A stretch of 64,000 bases of DNA, taken from assembly GCA_016292015.1 (NCBI GenBank), contig JAEEZY010000009.1, positions 1 through 64,000 of the forward strand, given 5' to 3'. The translations under genes were made by a program, and so were the position numbers. Positions 34,251 to 42,449 of the stretch are shown here, piece by piece. The number at the start of each line of letters is the position of its first letter. Position 1 is the first letter of the stretch. Origin of the DNA: Bacteroidales bacterium. GTDB taxonomy: Bacteria; Bacteroidota; Bacteroidia; Bacteroidales; P3. The notes under the pieces were generated by a model, which worked only from the letters and a program-made list of their open reading frames with translations, searched no databases and was not told where the DNA came from.

Positions 34251-36440
34251 GTGAATAAAAGGAGCCTGTTTATATTAGCCCTGCTGACGGTGCTGTCGTT
34301 CGGTGCCGTCGCGCAGTCGTCAAAACAACCCTCTGCGGTTCGTGAGAATACATACAGTGTCGAGCTCGATACAAGGTCGTACGGCGACAGTATCGTCCTT
34401 AGGTGGACCCCCGACGATGCAGCCCTGTGGTCGCTTGGCAATGCGTATGGATGGAAGATTACGAGAACCGGCGGCAAGAAGAACACCGCCAAGGTCGTGA
34501 AGGTGGTAAAACCGTGGGATTTGGCGAAGATACGCTCCTCTTTCGGCGCTTCCAGCAAGGCGGAGGCTGGCTTGATTGCACAGTCGATTTACGCTCCCAG
34601 CTCGGTCTCCCGTTCGCTTGCCGACGATCCTGCGACTCTTATTGAATATGTTTGCCGCGTGCGTAACGAACAGGCGGCCCGTCAGACGGTGGTCAACATG
34701 CTGGCTGACAGAAGTATCGGATATGCCGATGCTGCTGGATTGCGCTATGTTGACCGCGATGTGGAGGAGGGTGCCACTTACGAATACACCATTACCTTCG
34801 CAGGCGAGACCGACATATTCGAATGTCGTGAGGTCTCGCTGATTGTGCGCAACAACAAGTTCCGCGCCGACCATATGGCGGTGGTTCCGCAGCCTGCCGT
34901 CAAGCAGATTGGCACCTCTCGTGTGGCTGTCTATTGGCCCGAGACGGACTATTGCGGATATTACGTGGAACGCAGCCTTCGTGGTGCGGGTGTTGCCGAT
35001 ACCGCATGGCATGCCCTCAACACGGCTCCCGTTGTGAAACTTGACAAATCTGATGTTTCGGAATATCCTTTCGTACAGCTCTCTCGTGAGAATGTGCTCT
35101 TGATTGACTCGTTGGCTCCTGGTCAGACGGCTCTTTACCGGGTGCGCGCCTACGACCAGTTCGCTGCCCTTTCGGGATGGACCACCTCGGAGTCGTTCAC
35201 CATGCCTGAATCCAGACCTCTAACTCCGCCAGAGTTTATACATATTGTCCCTGCCGACAGCAACTCGCTCACCCTTCAGTGGCGTGTGCCCGAGGGAGTG
35301 AACTATAGCGGTTTTGTGGTTGCCTTCTCCAAGACGTTTGAAGACGCTTGGAGCAAGGTGAGTGACAAGCTCAAGGCTACGGAGAACTCTTTCAAAGACA
35401 CTCTGGCAGGCGGACGCGGCATTGGTTATTACAGGATCTATGCTTTCGACTCGTTGGGTCGCCTCGCAAGTTCCAATATGATGCCAAACCTGGTGGTCGA
35501 TATGAGTGCTCCTGCTGCTCCGCAGGCTCTCCGTGCGAACGCTTCACTCGTCAAAAGCGATGTGGCGGGTTTGCGTGTCAACAACGGCCTTGCCGCCGTT
35601 GCGCTTTCGTGGAATGCCGCAGGCAAGAACGCTCCCAACGACCTTATAGGCTATCTGGTTTTCTCGTCAGACCGTCGTGAGGGACCCTACGGTCAGGTCT
35701 CGTCAACTATAGTGACTGGCAATTCGACCACCGACACCGTAAGCGTCGAAGGCATCTCCTCCAGCGCCTACTATTATGCGGTGGCCGTCGATAGCCGTTT
35801 CAATTACTCGCTACCCTCTGACACTATCGCGGTTCTGCTGCCCGATATCGTGAGCCCGGAGCCTTGCGTGTGGAAATCTACCATTCCTGCCGACGGCAAG
35901 ACCGCCATCAAGTGGTATCGCAGCCCCTCTGCCGATGTGGTCAAGTACAACATCTATACCCAGCCCGCAGGCACCTCTACATGGCAGTGGCTCGCCACCG
36001 TCGATACCACTGAGATTGGTGCATCTCCATACGTTACGTACAATGTGCCAAATGAGGGACTTGTATTCGCGCTGCAGTATGCCGTCGAGGCCATCGACCA
36101 TTCCGGCAACTCGTCAGGACGCAGCGGCATCGTGTCTCTCGCACCAGACGCATCGGCGCAGGCCGGTGTCAAGCTGAAGGCCAAATACAACCGCAAGAGT
36201 TCCTCTGTGGCGCTCACGTGGCAGTATGCCGCCAAGCCGCAGGCCAATTTCTTCGGCATCATCTACCGCGCCGCTGACGGCGAAGCACCTGTGGCTGTGG
36301 GTTCATTCAAACCCTCGCAGACCTCCTTCACTGACAGCCGCCTCCCGAACGCCAAGAGCGTGGCCTATCACGTAGTCCTGAAGTCCTCGCGTAGTGCCGT
36401 GTCGAACCCCTCCAGCCCAGTCAAGGTGGCACTGAAGTAG
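34251..36440 (+). CDS. Secreted protein with fibronectin type III repeats
   Basis: 729 residues from GTG 34251 ('MNKRSLFILALLTVLSFGAV' is the signal peptide; no ATG precedes it). Several FnIII-like modules from ~215 on: 'GTSRVAVYWPETDYCGYYVE', 'DSNSLTLQWRVPEGVNYSGF', 'LAAVALSWNAAGKNAPND', 'GKTAIKWYRSPSADVVKYNI', 'SSSVALTWQYAAKPQANFFG', each with a Trp core and 'YRVRAYD' or 'YYRIYAFD'-type ends. No catalytic domain or sorting domain is seen. Probably part of an envelope assembly with the two upstream genes, with which it shares strand and close spacing. Codon use is richer in C-ending codons than in the gene before. Confidence 0.78.
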   Translation: MNKRSLFILALLTVLSFGAVAQSSKQPSAVRENTYSVELDTRSYGDSIVLRWTPDDAALWSLGNAYGWKITRTGGKKNTAKVVKVVKPWDLAKIRSSFGASSKAEAGLIAQSIYAPSSVSRSLADDPATLIEYVCRVRNEQAARQTVVNMLADRSIGYADAAGLRYVDRDVEEGATYEYTITFAGETDIFECREVSLIVRNNKFRADHMAVVPQPAVKQIGTSRVAVYWPETDYCGYYVERSLRGAGVADTAWHALNTAPVVKLDKSDVSEYPFVQLSRENVLLIDSLAPGQTALYRVRAYDQFAALSGWTTSESFTMPESRPLTPPEFIHIVPADSNSLTLQWRVPEGVNYSGFVVAFSKTFEDAWSKVSDKLKATENSFKDTLAGGRGIGYYRIYAFDSLGRLASSNMMPNLVVDMSAPAAPQALRANASLVKSDVAGLRVNNGLAAVALSWNAAGKNAPNDLIGYLVFSSDRREGPYGQVSSTIVTGNSTTDTVSVEGISSSAYYYAVAVDSRFNYSLPSDTIAVLLPDIVSPEPCVWKSTIPADGKTAIKWYRSPSADVVKYNIYTQPAGTSTWQWLATVDTTEIGASPYVTYNVPNEGLVFALQYAVEAIDHSGNSSGRSGIVSLAPDASAQAGVKLKAKYNRKSSSVALTWQYAAKPQANFFGIIYRAADGEAPVAVGSFKPSQTSFTDSRLPNAKSVAYHVVLKSSRSAVSNPSSPVKVALK

Positions 36441-36505
36441 TCGCACATCGTTTGAGTGCGTGAATGTGTAAGTGCGTGAATAATACAAACTACAGCCTAA
36501 AACAA

Positions 36506-36535
36506 AACAAGCCGCCCTTGTGGGACGGCTTGTTT
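36506..36535. terminator. Hairpin between convergent genes
   Basis: AACAAGCCGCCC pairs with GGGACGGCTTGTT (one bulged A) around TTGT. It ends the FnIII gene and the DUF6266 gene from the other side. The GTGCGTGAATGTG word repeat lies at 36450-36485. Confidence 0.7.
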
Positions 36536-36555
36536 GCCATTGGAGTTAGTGGAGG

Positions 36556-37194
36556 TTAGACCGAGTAAATCCCGAGCATCTTAGAATCACTCTCCGACGA
36601 ACCACTGGACCACGCCACGTAGAGGTAGGCGGTGTCGCCTGCCCAATCGGCGGGATAGGTGAAGGAGTAGGTCTCTTCGGCACGAGTGGCAGCGTTGGAG
36701 GCGTAAACACTCGTCTGCTTTGTCGCGTTGTATAATACATACATCAGCTTGTCTGTAGCAGAGGCATCTCCCACCCCAGTGTTGTCTGACCACGAGATGG
36801 TGGCAGTCTGAGTAGATGGGGCGACGCTGGCCGCGATAGTGTGGCAAGGTGTAAGGTTGCCACGGGATACCAAGACCTTGGTGTAATCTACCGTAAAGCC
36901 GCTGGCGATGTCGCCGGTGACGGCTTCGCTGTAGAGCTGATGGTAGAAGTTTGACCTCTGCGTTTTGCGAACGTTGTAATGCTTATAGCCATCCTTATAT
37001 ATCGGTCCGATATAACGGATTAACGAAGATACAAATGCGAACAACGTACGATGTTCGGTCTGCGCTTGCGAGCGCGGGTTGCGGACTGTCTCCGCCAAAG
37101 AACGCCAGTAGGCGTTACCACGGGACTCGATCCCGACGAGTCCGCCGGTTTGACCTATCCAATGGATTTTCATTTTTGAATTAAGTTTGCCCAT
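36556..37194 (-). CDS. DUF6266 family protein (first of two)
   Basis: 212 residues. 'GGLVGIESRGNAYWRSLAET', 'VRNPRSQAQTEHRTLFAFVS' and the C-terminal 'ATISWSDNTGVGDASATDKL' and 'GDTAYLYVAWSSGSSESDSK' fit DUF6266, a Bacteroidota family of unknown function often found in variable regions. There is no signal peptide. The C-terminal half is a beta domain resembling FnIII. A second, divergent member is at 49894. It has its own promoter ~300 bp upstream (37495-37525). Some relatives lie near phage-like or secreted-protein genes; here the neighbours are FISUMP and AbiH genes. Confidence 0.8.
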   Translation of the reverse strand: MGKLNSKMKIHWIGQTGGLVGIESRGNAYWRSLAETVRNPRSQAQTEHRTLFAFVSSLIRYIGPIYKDGYKHYNVRKTQRSNFYHQLYSEAVTGDIASGFTVDYTKVLVSRGNLTPCHTIAASVAPSTQTATISWSDNTGVGDASATDKLMYVLYNATKQTSVYASNAATRAEETYSFTYPADWAGDTAYLYVAWSSGSSESDSKMLGIYSV

Positions 37195-37576
37195 GATTGT
37201 AATTTTTTATGAGCTTATTAATAAACTTGTGGTTAATTCTGAAGCCCAACCACTTATTATATATAAAGGCTGTGTGTGTGATTGAATTGATTGTCGCTAT
37301 GGCGGCTTAAGAATGATTTTATGCATAGAGCTTTTGATTTTATTCTATTATAAATATAGGTTTGTCAAAAAATGTTTTCAAGTATTTTGGAATGCTTTTA
37401 TAAATAAATATTGCCTTATTTTGAAAAGTGCCAGAAGAGGGATATTTTTTTGAATTTTTTTTTGATTCAGTTACAATTTGATTCAGTTACAGAACAAATA
37501 TAGGGTAGGGGAAAAAGGAAAACAAGTTTTTTTGAAAAAAAACACGCAAAAATTCGGATGGGAATAAAAAAGTACG
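37195..37576. other. AT-rich intergenic region with divergent promoters
   Basis: No gene. Holds a 16-bp direct repeat (TTTGATTCAGTTACAA at 37461-37476 and 37477-37492), a minus-strand promoter (37495-37525) and the upstream part of the leader promoter. Much richer in A+T than the flanking genes. Confidence 0.65.
37495..37525 (-). promoter_or_regulatory. Promoter towards DUF6266
   Basis: Minus strand TTG (37525-37523), 20 bp, TATATTTG (37502-37495); leaves a ~290-nt leader. Confidence 0.65.
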
Positions 37577-37958
37577 TAACTTTGCAGGGCAAACCGCAAG
37601 AGAAATGGTTTGTCGAGAAAGTGCGTTTCTCTATTCCGCAGACGTGAACTTGGACACTTCACGAAGGCATTAAGTCGGAATAAGGGTGACCGACTGCTTG
37701 GATTGTATTCGTATTGGAACGATATACACCAAGTGGAGTCACATGAAGACCTTATCTACTTAATGCCAATTAAAGGGAGTCCAAGCCCTACGTCTGAGAT
37801 GGGGGAACAGGATGGCTCCACTTTCTTTGTTGTTTTATGTTTTGTCGTCGAGCCAGCGGCATGGAAAGGCACTTTTGCAGTCGCAATAATCAAAGTGACA
37901 TTAACAAAACATTATAAACATTAAAAGTTGCGCACGACACGGATTTAGTGTAATTATC
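37577..37958 (+). ncRNA. Probable structured leader RNA upstream of the FISUMP gene
   Basis: TAACTTTG (37577-37584) is a good -7 box. The ~370 nt that follow lack a convincing gene but hold several hairpins in a row: CAAACC...GGTTTG, GAGAAA...TTTCTC, CGTGAA...TTCACG and AGTCGG...CCGACT. A 104-codon frame exists (37610-37924), but its product shows no signal or family features. I read this as a structured leader or small RNA. It matches no RNA class I can name. Confidence 0.4.
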
Positions 37959-38693
37959 ATGAAAAAGACTATAAAATTCATGGCAATGCTGCTTTGTGCG
38001 GCAATGGTATGCGGATTGGCATCGTGCAACCGCGAAGAAGATGACGGGAACGGTGACGGAGACGGTGTGAGTTGCGGTGAAACGCATGGCGAATGGGTCG
38101 ATTTGGGGTTGCCGAGTGGTCTGCTCTGGTATAGCGTGAACATTGGTGCCTCATCCCCAGAGCAGTATGGCTGCTATTTTGCCTGGGGTGAAACTCAGAC
38201 CAAGGAAGTGTACGATTTGTACGATTTGGACACGTACACATACGGTGACTACGACTCGGCAACATGCACCCATACTATATACAAGTACAACACTAAAGAG
38301 TGGTATGGCACTGTTGACAACAAGACTGTTCTTGAAGCCTCGGACGACGTGGCGACGGCAGTTCTCGGCGCAGGTGCCAGAATGCCGACCCGCGACGACT
38401 GGGTTGAGCTGAGGGACAACACCACCGGCGAGTGGACCGAGCAGAACGGAGTGAACGGCTGGAAGTTCACCGCCACTAATGGCCAGTCCCTCTTCCTGCC
38501 TGCTGCGGGTGACCGGGATGGCAGTTCGCTCAAGTACGCAGGCACGGACGGCTACTACTGGTCTTCGTCGCTCCGCACGGACGTCCCGCTCGCCGCGCTG
38601 GGCTTCGACTTCGGTTCGAATGGTTCGGTCATGGGCAACTACGTCCGCTACGTTGGGCTATCTGTGCGTGCGGTGCGCGCCAGTCAGAATTAG
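37959..38693 (+). CDS. FISUMP-domain lipoprotein (possible diversified C-terminus)
   Basis: 244 residues. Lipoprotein signal 'AAMVCGLASCNREED' (Cys23), then the Fibrobacter major paralogous domain: 'EWVDLGLPSGLLWYSVNIGA', 'YGCYFAWGETQTK', 'GARMPTRDDWVELRDNTT', 'KFTATNGQSLFLPAAGDRDG', 'GYYWSSSLRTDVPLAALGF' and the end 'YVGLSVRAVRASQN'. This C-type-lectin-like fold displays binding loops at the C-terminus and is a known target type of diversity-generating retroelements. The last ~130 bp are markedly GC-rich with C-ending codons, and a very stable hairpin follows. No reverse transcriptase is in the window. Surface ligand-binding role inferred. Confidence 0.85.
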   Translation: MKKTIKFMAMLLCAAMVCGLASCNREEDDGNGDGDGVSCGETHGEWVDLGLPSGLLWYSVNIGASSPEQYGCYFAWGETQTKEVYDLYDLDTYTYGDYDSATCTHTIYKYNTKEWYGTVDNKTVLEASDDVATAVLGAGARMPTRDDWVELRDNTTGEWTEQNGVNGWKFTATNGQSLFLPAAGDRDGSSLKYAGTDGYYWSSSLRTDVPLAALGFDFGSNGSVMGNYVRYVGLSVRAVRASQN

Positions 38694-38730
38694 CCTTTTC
38701 CGTTGTCCGCCGCAACGAGAGCCTGAAAAA

Positions 38731-38784
38731 GTGGTGGGCGTGGGGTCACACGGCGCACGGAGTGCGCACCCCACGCCCCGCCAC
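38731..38784. other. Very stable two-part hairpin 3' of the FISUMP gene
   Basis: Outer stem of ~15 bp (38731-38746 with 38768-38784, one small internal loop) and inner stem GCGCAC/GTGCGC (38753-38758 with 38762-38767). GC-rich, followed by an A-run. It could be a terminator for the opposite strand or a cruciform of the kind found 3' of retroelement target genes. Confidence 0.7.
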
Positions 38785-38862
38785 TCACCGCAAAAAAACT
38801 AAGGAAAACAGAAGTAAGCCGAAAAAACGAAAATAAGTAGGCGAAACGTAAAACTCATAAAT

Positions 38863-39792
38863 ATGTCACAATTTGAAAAACTTTACATCATTGGGAACGG
38901 ATTTGACGTTTGGCACAATCTGCCAACATCTTATCAATGTTACAACTGCTTCATGTGTAAAAATCACCCCCAAACTCATGATAGAATAGGACATATATTT
39001 AACAGACAAAATGCCAACCTACTATGGTCAAATTATGAAAATATGTTGTCTCAAATAGACATCGTAGAACTTGTAAGTAGAAATATTGGTAACTGGGTTG
39101 TAATGTCAGAGAAAAATTTCAAAATAGCTTTTGATACACTAGACAATGATATTAGAAGCCATTTTCATGAATGGGTTAATCAAATAGATTACTCGATGGC
39201 AACTACTGACCGATTGAAGTTAGACACTAATGCGGCATTTTTAAACTTTAACTACACCAACACATTGGAAAGGCTATATGAAGTTTCTCCCCATAACATA
39301 TGTTACATACATGGCGATACAGGGAACAATGCTTTATACAGACCTGTAATTGGGCATGGTGATTCTTCGGTTGGAAAAATTGATCAATCAAAGAAAGACA
39401 AAATACATAAAATTGTATGTGATTATGGGGAACACCCCAACTGGACAACTGATTTGGAAGATTTCTTTGAAGTAATTTTAATGGAAACAGAAATTTTTCT
39501 TACTGGTTTAAAGAAAGATACCAAATACTATATTTCCGAACACCAAGATTGGTTCAATAGAATGGATGATATTAAGGACATATATATCATGGGGCATTCT
39601 TTATCAACGATTGATGCACCATATTTCACAAAAATCCGTAATATAGCACCAGATGCAAAATGGCATGTCAGTTATTACGGAGAGAAAGACAAAGTTGAAA
39701 AAGAGAAAATTTTCCATTCTTTATTCGGAGAATCACAGAAAAGAATAAATTTTAAACTATTTACTTTAGATGAGCTAAAGGTCGCCAAGTGA
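38863..39792 (+). CDS. AbiH family phage abortive-infection protein
   Basis: 309 residues. 'KLYIIGNGFDVWHNLPTSYQ' (G-N-G-F-D-x-x-H-x-L-P-T) at the N-terminus, 'AAFLNFNYTNTLERLY' and 'ICYIHGDTG' in the middle and 'IYIMGHSLSTIDAPYF' near the C-terminus are the signatures of AbiH, first known from lactococcal abortive infection; its mechanism is unresolved. Length is close to family average. The gene is far richer in A+T and uses more A/T-ending codons than its neighbours, a sign of recent acquisition. Flanked by hairpins and alone in its orientation unit; cargo in an accessory region with the FISUMP and AAA/DUF4143 genes. Confidence 0.88.
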   Translation: MSQFEKLYIIGNGFDVWHNLPTSYQCYNCFMCKNHPQTHDRIGHIFNRQNANLLWSNYENMLSQIDIVELVSRNIGNWVVMSEKNFKIAFDTLDNDIRSHFHEWVNQIDYSMATTDRLKLDTNAAFLNFNYTNTLERLYEVSPHNICYIHGDTGNNALYRPVIGHGDSSVGKIDQSKKDKIHKIVCDYGEHPNWTTDLEDFFEVILMETEIFLTGLKKDTKYYISEHQDWFNRMDDIKDIYIMGHSLSTIDAPYFTKIRNIAPDAKWHVSYYGEKDKVEKEKIFHSLFGESQKRINFKLFTLDELKVAK

Positions 39793-39814
39793 TACTTTCC
39801 GAGTAAATACTATT

Positions 39815-39846
39815 GAGGAGTGGGCTTGCAAGTCCTCTCTTTTTTT
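39815..39846 (+). terminator. Terminator after abiH
   Basis: Imperfect stem GAGGA...TCCTC followed by CT and T7. Confidence 0.6.
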
Positions 39847-39881
39847 ATCCAACAATCCTATGGAAACATGGATTCAATTAG

Positions 39882-39908
39882 GGCAGCCGCTGTGCGGCTG
39901 CCTGCTTT
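39882..39908 (+). terminator. Second hairpin terminator downstream of abiH
   Basis: Perfect 9-bp stem GGCAGCCGC/GCGGCTGCC around TGT, then TGCTTTT. The short stretch between the two hairpins holds no gene that I can support. Confidence 0.6.
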
Positions 39909-40001
39909 TGTTCTATATGGCATCATTTACAACATTTCGGAGGCTCCAGAGATTCCGGGGGGGCGTTATTTGTTATATCGGGATAGCAAACTGTTCTGCA
40001 T

Positions 40002-41351
40002 CTACAATAACGGCGTCATATACAGCGGCAGATACACAAGCCCCTCCTTCTGCTCCACGTCCTTCGTGTGCAGCACATACGGTGTGCTCAGGTACTGCCC
40101 GAACTTTTTGATGCACTTCTGGATAGACGTCAGCGTATAAGCCGTGCCGCTCTTCACCTCTATGGGCGAGATATTATGCCGAGAGGTCACCATCTCCTTC
40201 TGCACCAGGAAGTCCACCTGCATACGGTTCTCCGCTTTCACTTTGTCGTAGTTCGAGTAGAAGAACAGATCATGGCCAGCAGCCTTCAGCATCTGCGCCA
40301 CGATATTCTCCACCAACATTCCCTCGTCAATCTCCAGCTTGTCGAACATCAGCTTCTGGAAAATCTCATTCGACACGATGCCCCTGGCACTGAACGCCAG
40401 CGATATCAGCAAGCCCGTATCGCAGTAGTAGCACTTCAGCACCGTACGGTCTTCGTTCAGCTGCAGGCCGATGTTTGGAGCCGTGGTGTTATAGCAAATA
40501 TTCACCATCTTCGAGTCCTCAAGCCAGAAAAACGCGCTGTCGTACTCCCGCATCCTTGCCTCGTCCTTCAGGGCCGACAGCATGAACTTCTTTTCTTTCT
40601 TCTGCAGCTGCCCGGGGATAGCATCGTAAATCGCACTAACACGTGCTGTGGCACCGCCCGCATACTTCTTGATGTCGTTCTTATACAAGCGCAGAATTTG
40701 CCGCTTCACGGCATCCACCTTGGTAAAGTCGCGCGATGCAGCATATTCCGCCACCGCCTGAGGCATACCGCCCACAATCAGATATTGGCGGAAATAGTGT
40801 AGTGCCTCGCGGTGGAACTCGTCCATAGGCTGCCGTTTCTCAAACCGATCCCGGATATACGGCATCATCACCTCGTTGCCCATCGCCCACAGAAATTCCT
40901 CAAAGTCCATGGGGTACATGTCGATGCCATCCTCCTCCGACGGAATCAGGATGCCGTCCACATTCTTCTTGATAGATATCAGCGAGCCCGTCTCCAGATA
41001 GTCAAACCTGCGGTCTGCTACCAGCGACTTTATGGCCTCACGGGCACGAGGGCATTTCTGCACCTCGTCGAAGATGATGAGCGAGCGCCGTGGTGTCAGC
41101 TGCCGCTTGTAGTGCAGCTGGATATTCTGCAGCAGAGTGTCCATGTCCTCCAGATACTCGTCAAACCAGTCCTTCACACGCTTGGGCGCCTTGCTGAAGT
41201 CGATGAGGATATACGAGTCATATTCGTTGCGGGCAAACTCCTCTGCTATATAACTTTTCCCCACACGTCGTGCACCTTCTATCATCAAGGCCGTAGTGCC
41301 GTCTTTCTCCTGCTTCCATTGAAGCAGCTTGTCATATATCTTACGTCTCAT
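40002..41351 (-). CDS. AAA ATPase with C-terminal DUF4143 domain
   Basis: 449 residues. Walker A 'IEGARRVGKSYIAE' near residue 30, Walker B 'SLIIFDEVQKCP' near 95, 'YLETGSLISI' as sensor 1, and then 'FRQYLIVGGMPQAVAEYAAS' typical of the AAA_14/DUF4143 group. The C-terminal half has 'MQVDFLVQKEMVTSRHNISP' and 'IEVKSGTAYTL', the D...(E)xK arrangement of a restriction-endonuclease-like fold that these proteins carry. Role unknown; many copies per genome in some Bacteroidota, often in variable DNA. It may be a toxin or defence ATPase, given AbiH next door, but that is inference. Start: ATG 41351 preferred, ATG 41357 also possible. Confidence 0.85.
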   Translation of the reverse strand: MRRKIYDKLLQWKQEKDGTTALMIEGARRVGKSYIAEEFARNEYDSYILIDFSKAPKRVKDWFDEYLEDMDTLLQNIQLHYKRQLTPRRSLIIFDEVQKCPRAREAIKSLVADRRFDYLETGSLISIKKNVDGILIPSEEDGIDMYPMDFEEFLWAMGNEVMMPYIRDRFEKRQPMDEFHREALHYFRQYLIVGGMPQAVAEYAASRDFTKVDAVKRQILRLYKNDIKKYAGGATARVSAIYDAIPGQLQKKEKKFMLSALKDEARMREYDSAFFWLEDSKMVNICYNTTAPNIGLQLNEDRTVLKCYYCDTGLLISLAFSARGIVSNEIFQKLMFDKLEIDEGMLVENIVAQMLKAAGHDLFFYSNYDKVKAENRMQVDFLVQKEMVTSRHNISPIEVKSGTAYTLTSIQKCIKKFGQYLSTPYVLHTKDVEQKEGLVYLPLYMTPLL

Positions 41352-41653
41352 AATCACGTTTCCTAAGAGTTCTAAAACCTATTTTATACACATTTCCGCG
41401 ACAATAAATATACATTTATTACCTATATATCAATGGTTTAATTTGTATAATGCGCAATATTTTTCATATATTATTCAATTCACAAAACTACAAAATAAAT
41501 CACGATAAAAGAAACATCACCCCAATATTTCACAAAAGAAGAATTTATGAGATTATGGATTAAGGGAGTGGGATGGTAAGAAAAAATATATGACAGTGGC
41601 GTGTCTTCGACACGCCGGGTTGATGGGAGCGACTATAATGGAATTTTATTGAT

Positions 41654-41685
41654 GAGCTGTCATGCGTGACGGCTCTTCTTTTTTA
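41654..41685 (+). terminator. Rho-independent terminator
   Basis: 9-bp stem GAGCTGTCA/TGACGGCTC (one G-T), TGCG loop, then CTTTTTT-type tail. The transcript it ends is not evident. Confidence 0.7.
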
Positions 41686-41695
41686 TGGATAAATC

Positions 41696-41726
41696 TTGCC
41701 GGTATCGGCAAAAAGTTATATATTTG
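41696..41726 (+). promoter_or_regulatory. Orphan Bacteroidota-type promoter
   Basis: TTG (41696-41698), 20 bp, TATATTTG (41719-41726). No clear gene follows; possible small RNA. Confidence 0.5.
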
Positions 41727-41960
41727 CAGTGTGTTTTAATAAAAAACTTGCCGATAAATTGAATCACGTCCGGTATTTATGGTTAGTTGATGTAAGAGGG
41801 CTTGTTGTCTTTGATTGCGAAAAGATGCAAAAGATAAAGTGGACGAAAAAGTTTGTCTTTGCTATTGAATCCAGAGGATTCCACGTTTGTGTGGGGATGA
41901 TGGAATGGCAATATCCTACGCAGGATTGACTTGCGAGGTCGGTTATAGAAATCTGAAGGA

Positions 41961-42449
41961 TTACTTTGGCCAGAAGCGGGCTGTTTTTTGACAGTAGTTT
42001 TCGTATTCTTCGCCGAAGTCGCGGCGCAGGCGTTTTTCTTCGCTTCTTACTTGTAGGAGCATGATGGCCACGAAAACCACGAAGAACGCTACTGCCTGCC
42101 ATGTCCACAGCCACACTATGCAGCCGATGAGGTAGAGGAATATGCCCGTAAGCATCGGGTTGCGGCTGAGACGGTAGGGACCGCCGGTCATCAGGTGCTT
42201 GGTGCGCGGCGCTACCTCGTGGTTGAAGGCGTCCATCGGGTTGCCGTCGCCTTTGCGGCGCATATACACTATCGCCCAAATGCTCATTGCAAGACCGCCA
42301 ATCATCAGCAGGCCGGTGATGGAGGCACTCAGGGCTCCGATATGTTCTATTGGCGGCCTGCCGGAAAGCAGCCACATGACTGCCGGCATCGCGCCGACAA
42401 ACACTACGCCTCCGAGGAGGTATCCGAATATTTCACGCAGGAGTTTCAT
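41961..42449 (-). CDS. Isoprenylcysteine carboxyl methyltransferase / phospholipid methyltransferase family protein
   Basis: 162 residues with four hydrophobic segments. The C-terminal half has the ICMT/PEMT signature: 'TGGPYRLSRNPMLTGIFLYL' (SAM-binding G-P-Y-x-x-x-R-N-P) and 'EEKRLRRDFGEEYENYCQ'. These integral membrane proteins transfer methyl groups from SAM to small or lipid substrates; the substrate here is not known. Its start overlaps the tfoX-like stop by 4 bp (ATGA), so the two are translationally coupled. Confidence 0.85.
   Translation of the reverse strand: MKLLREIFGYLLGGVVFVGAMPAVMWLLSGRPPIEHIGALSASITGLLMIGGLAMSIWAIVYMRRKGDGNPMDAFNHEVAPRTKHLMTGGPYRLSRNPMLTGIFLYLIGCIVWLWTWQAVAFFVVFVAIMLLQVRSEEKRLRRDFGEEYENYCQKTARFWPK

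Larger units (their letters stand above)
41352..41960. other. Intergenic region with hairpins, terminator and an orphan promoter
   Basis: No convincing gene. Contains a perfect hairpin GGCGTGTC/GACACGCC (41598-41616), a terminator (41654-41685), then a promoter (41696-41726) followed by ~200 bp with only a weak 34-codon frame ('MQKIKWTKKFVFAIES', 41825-41929). It may be a small RNA or the remnant of a gene. Confidence 0.5.

Noticed and set aside
37610-37924. 104-codon ORF upstream of the FISUMP gene
   Set aside because: No signal peptide, no family pattern, and it overlaps a chain of hairpins; I prefer a structured leader.
36556-41351. Prophage or integrative element
   Set aside because: No integrase, structural, replication or transfer gene and no direct-repeat boundaries were seen.
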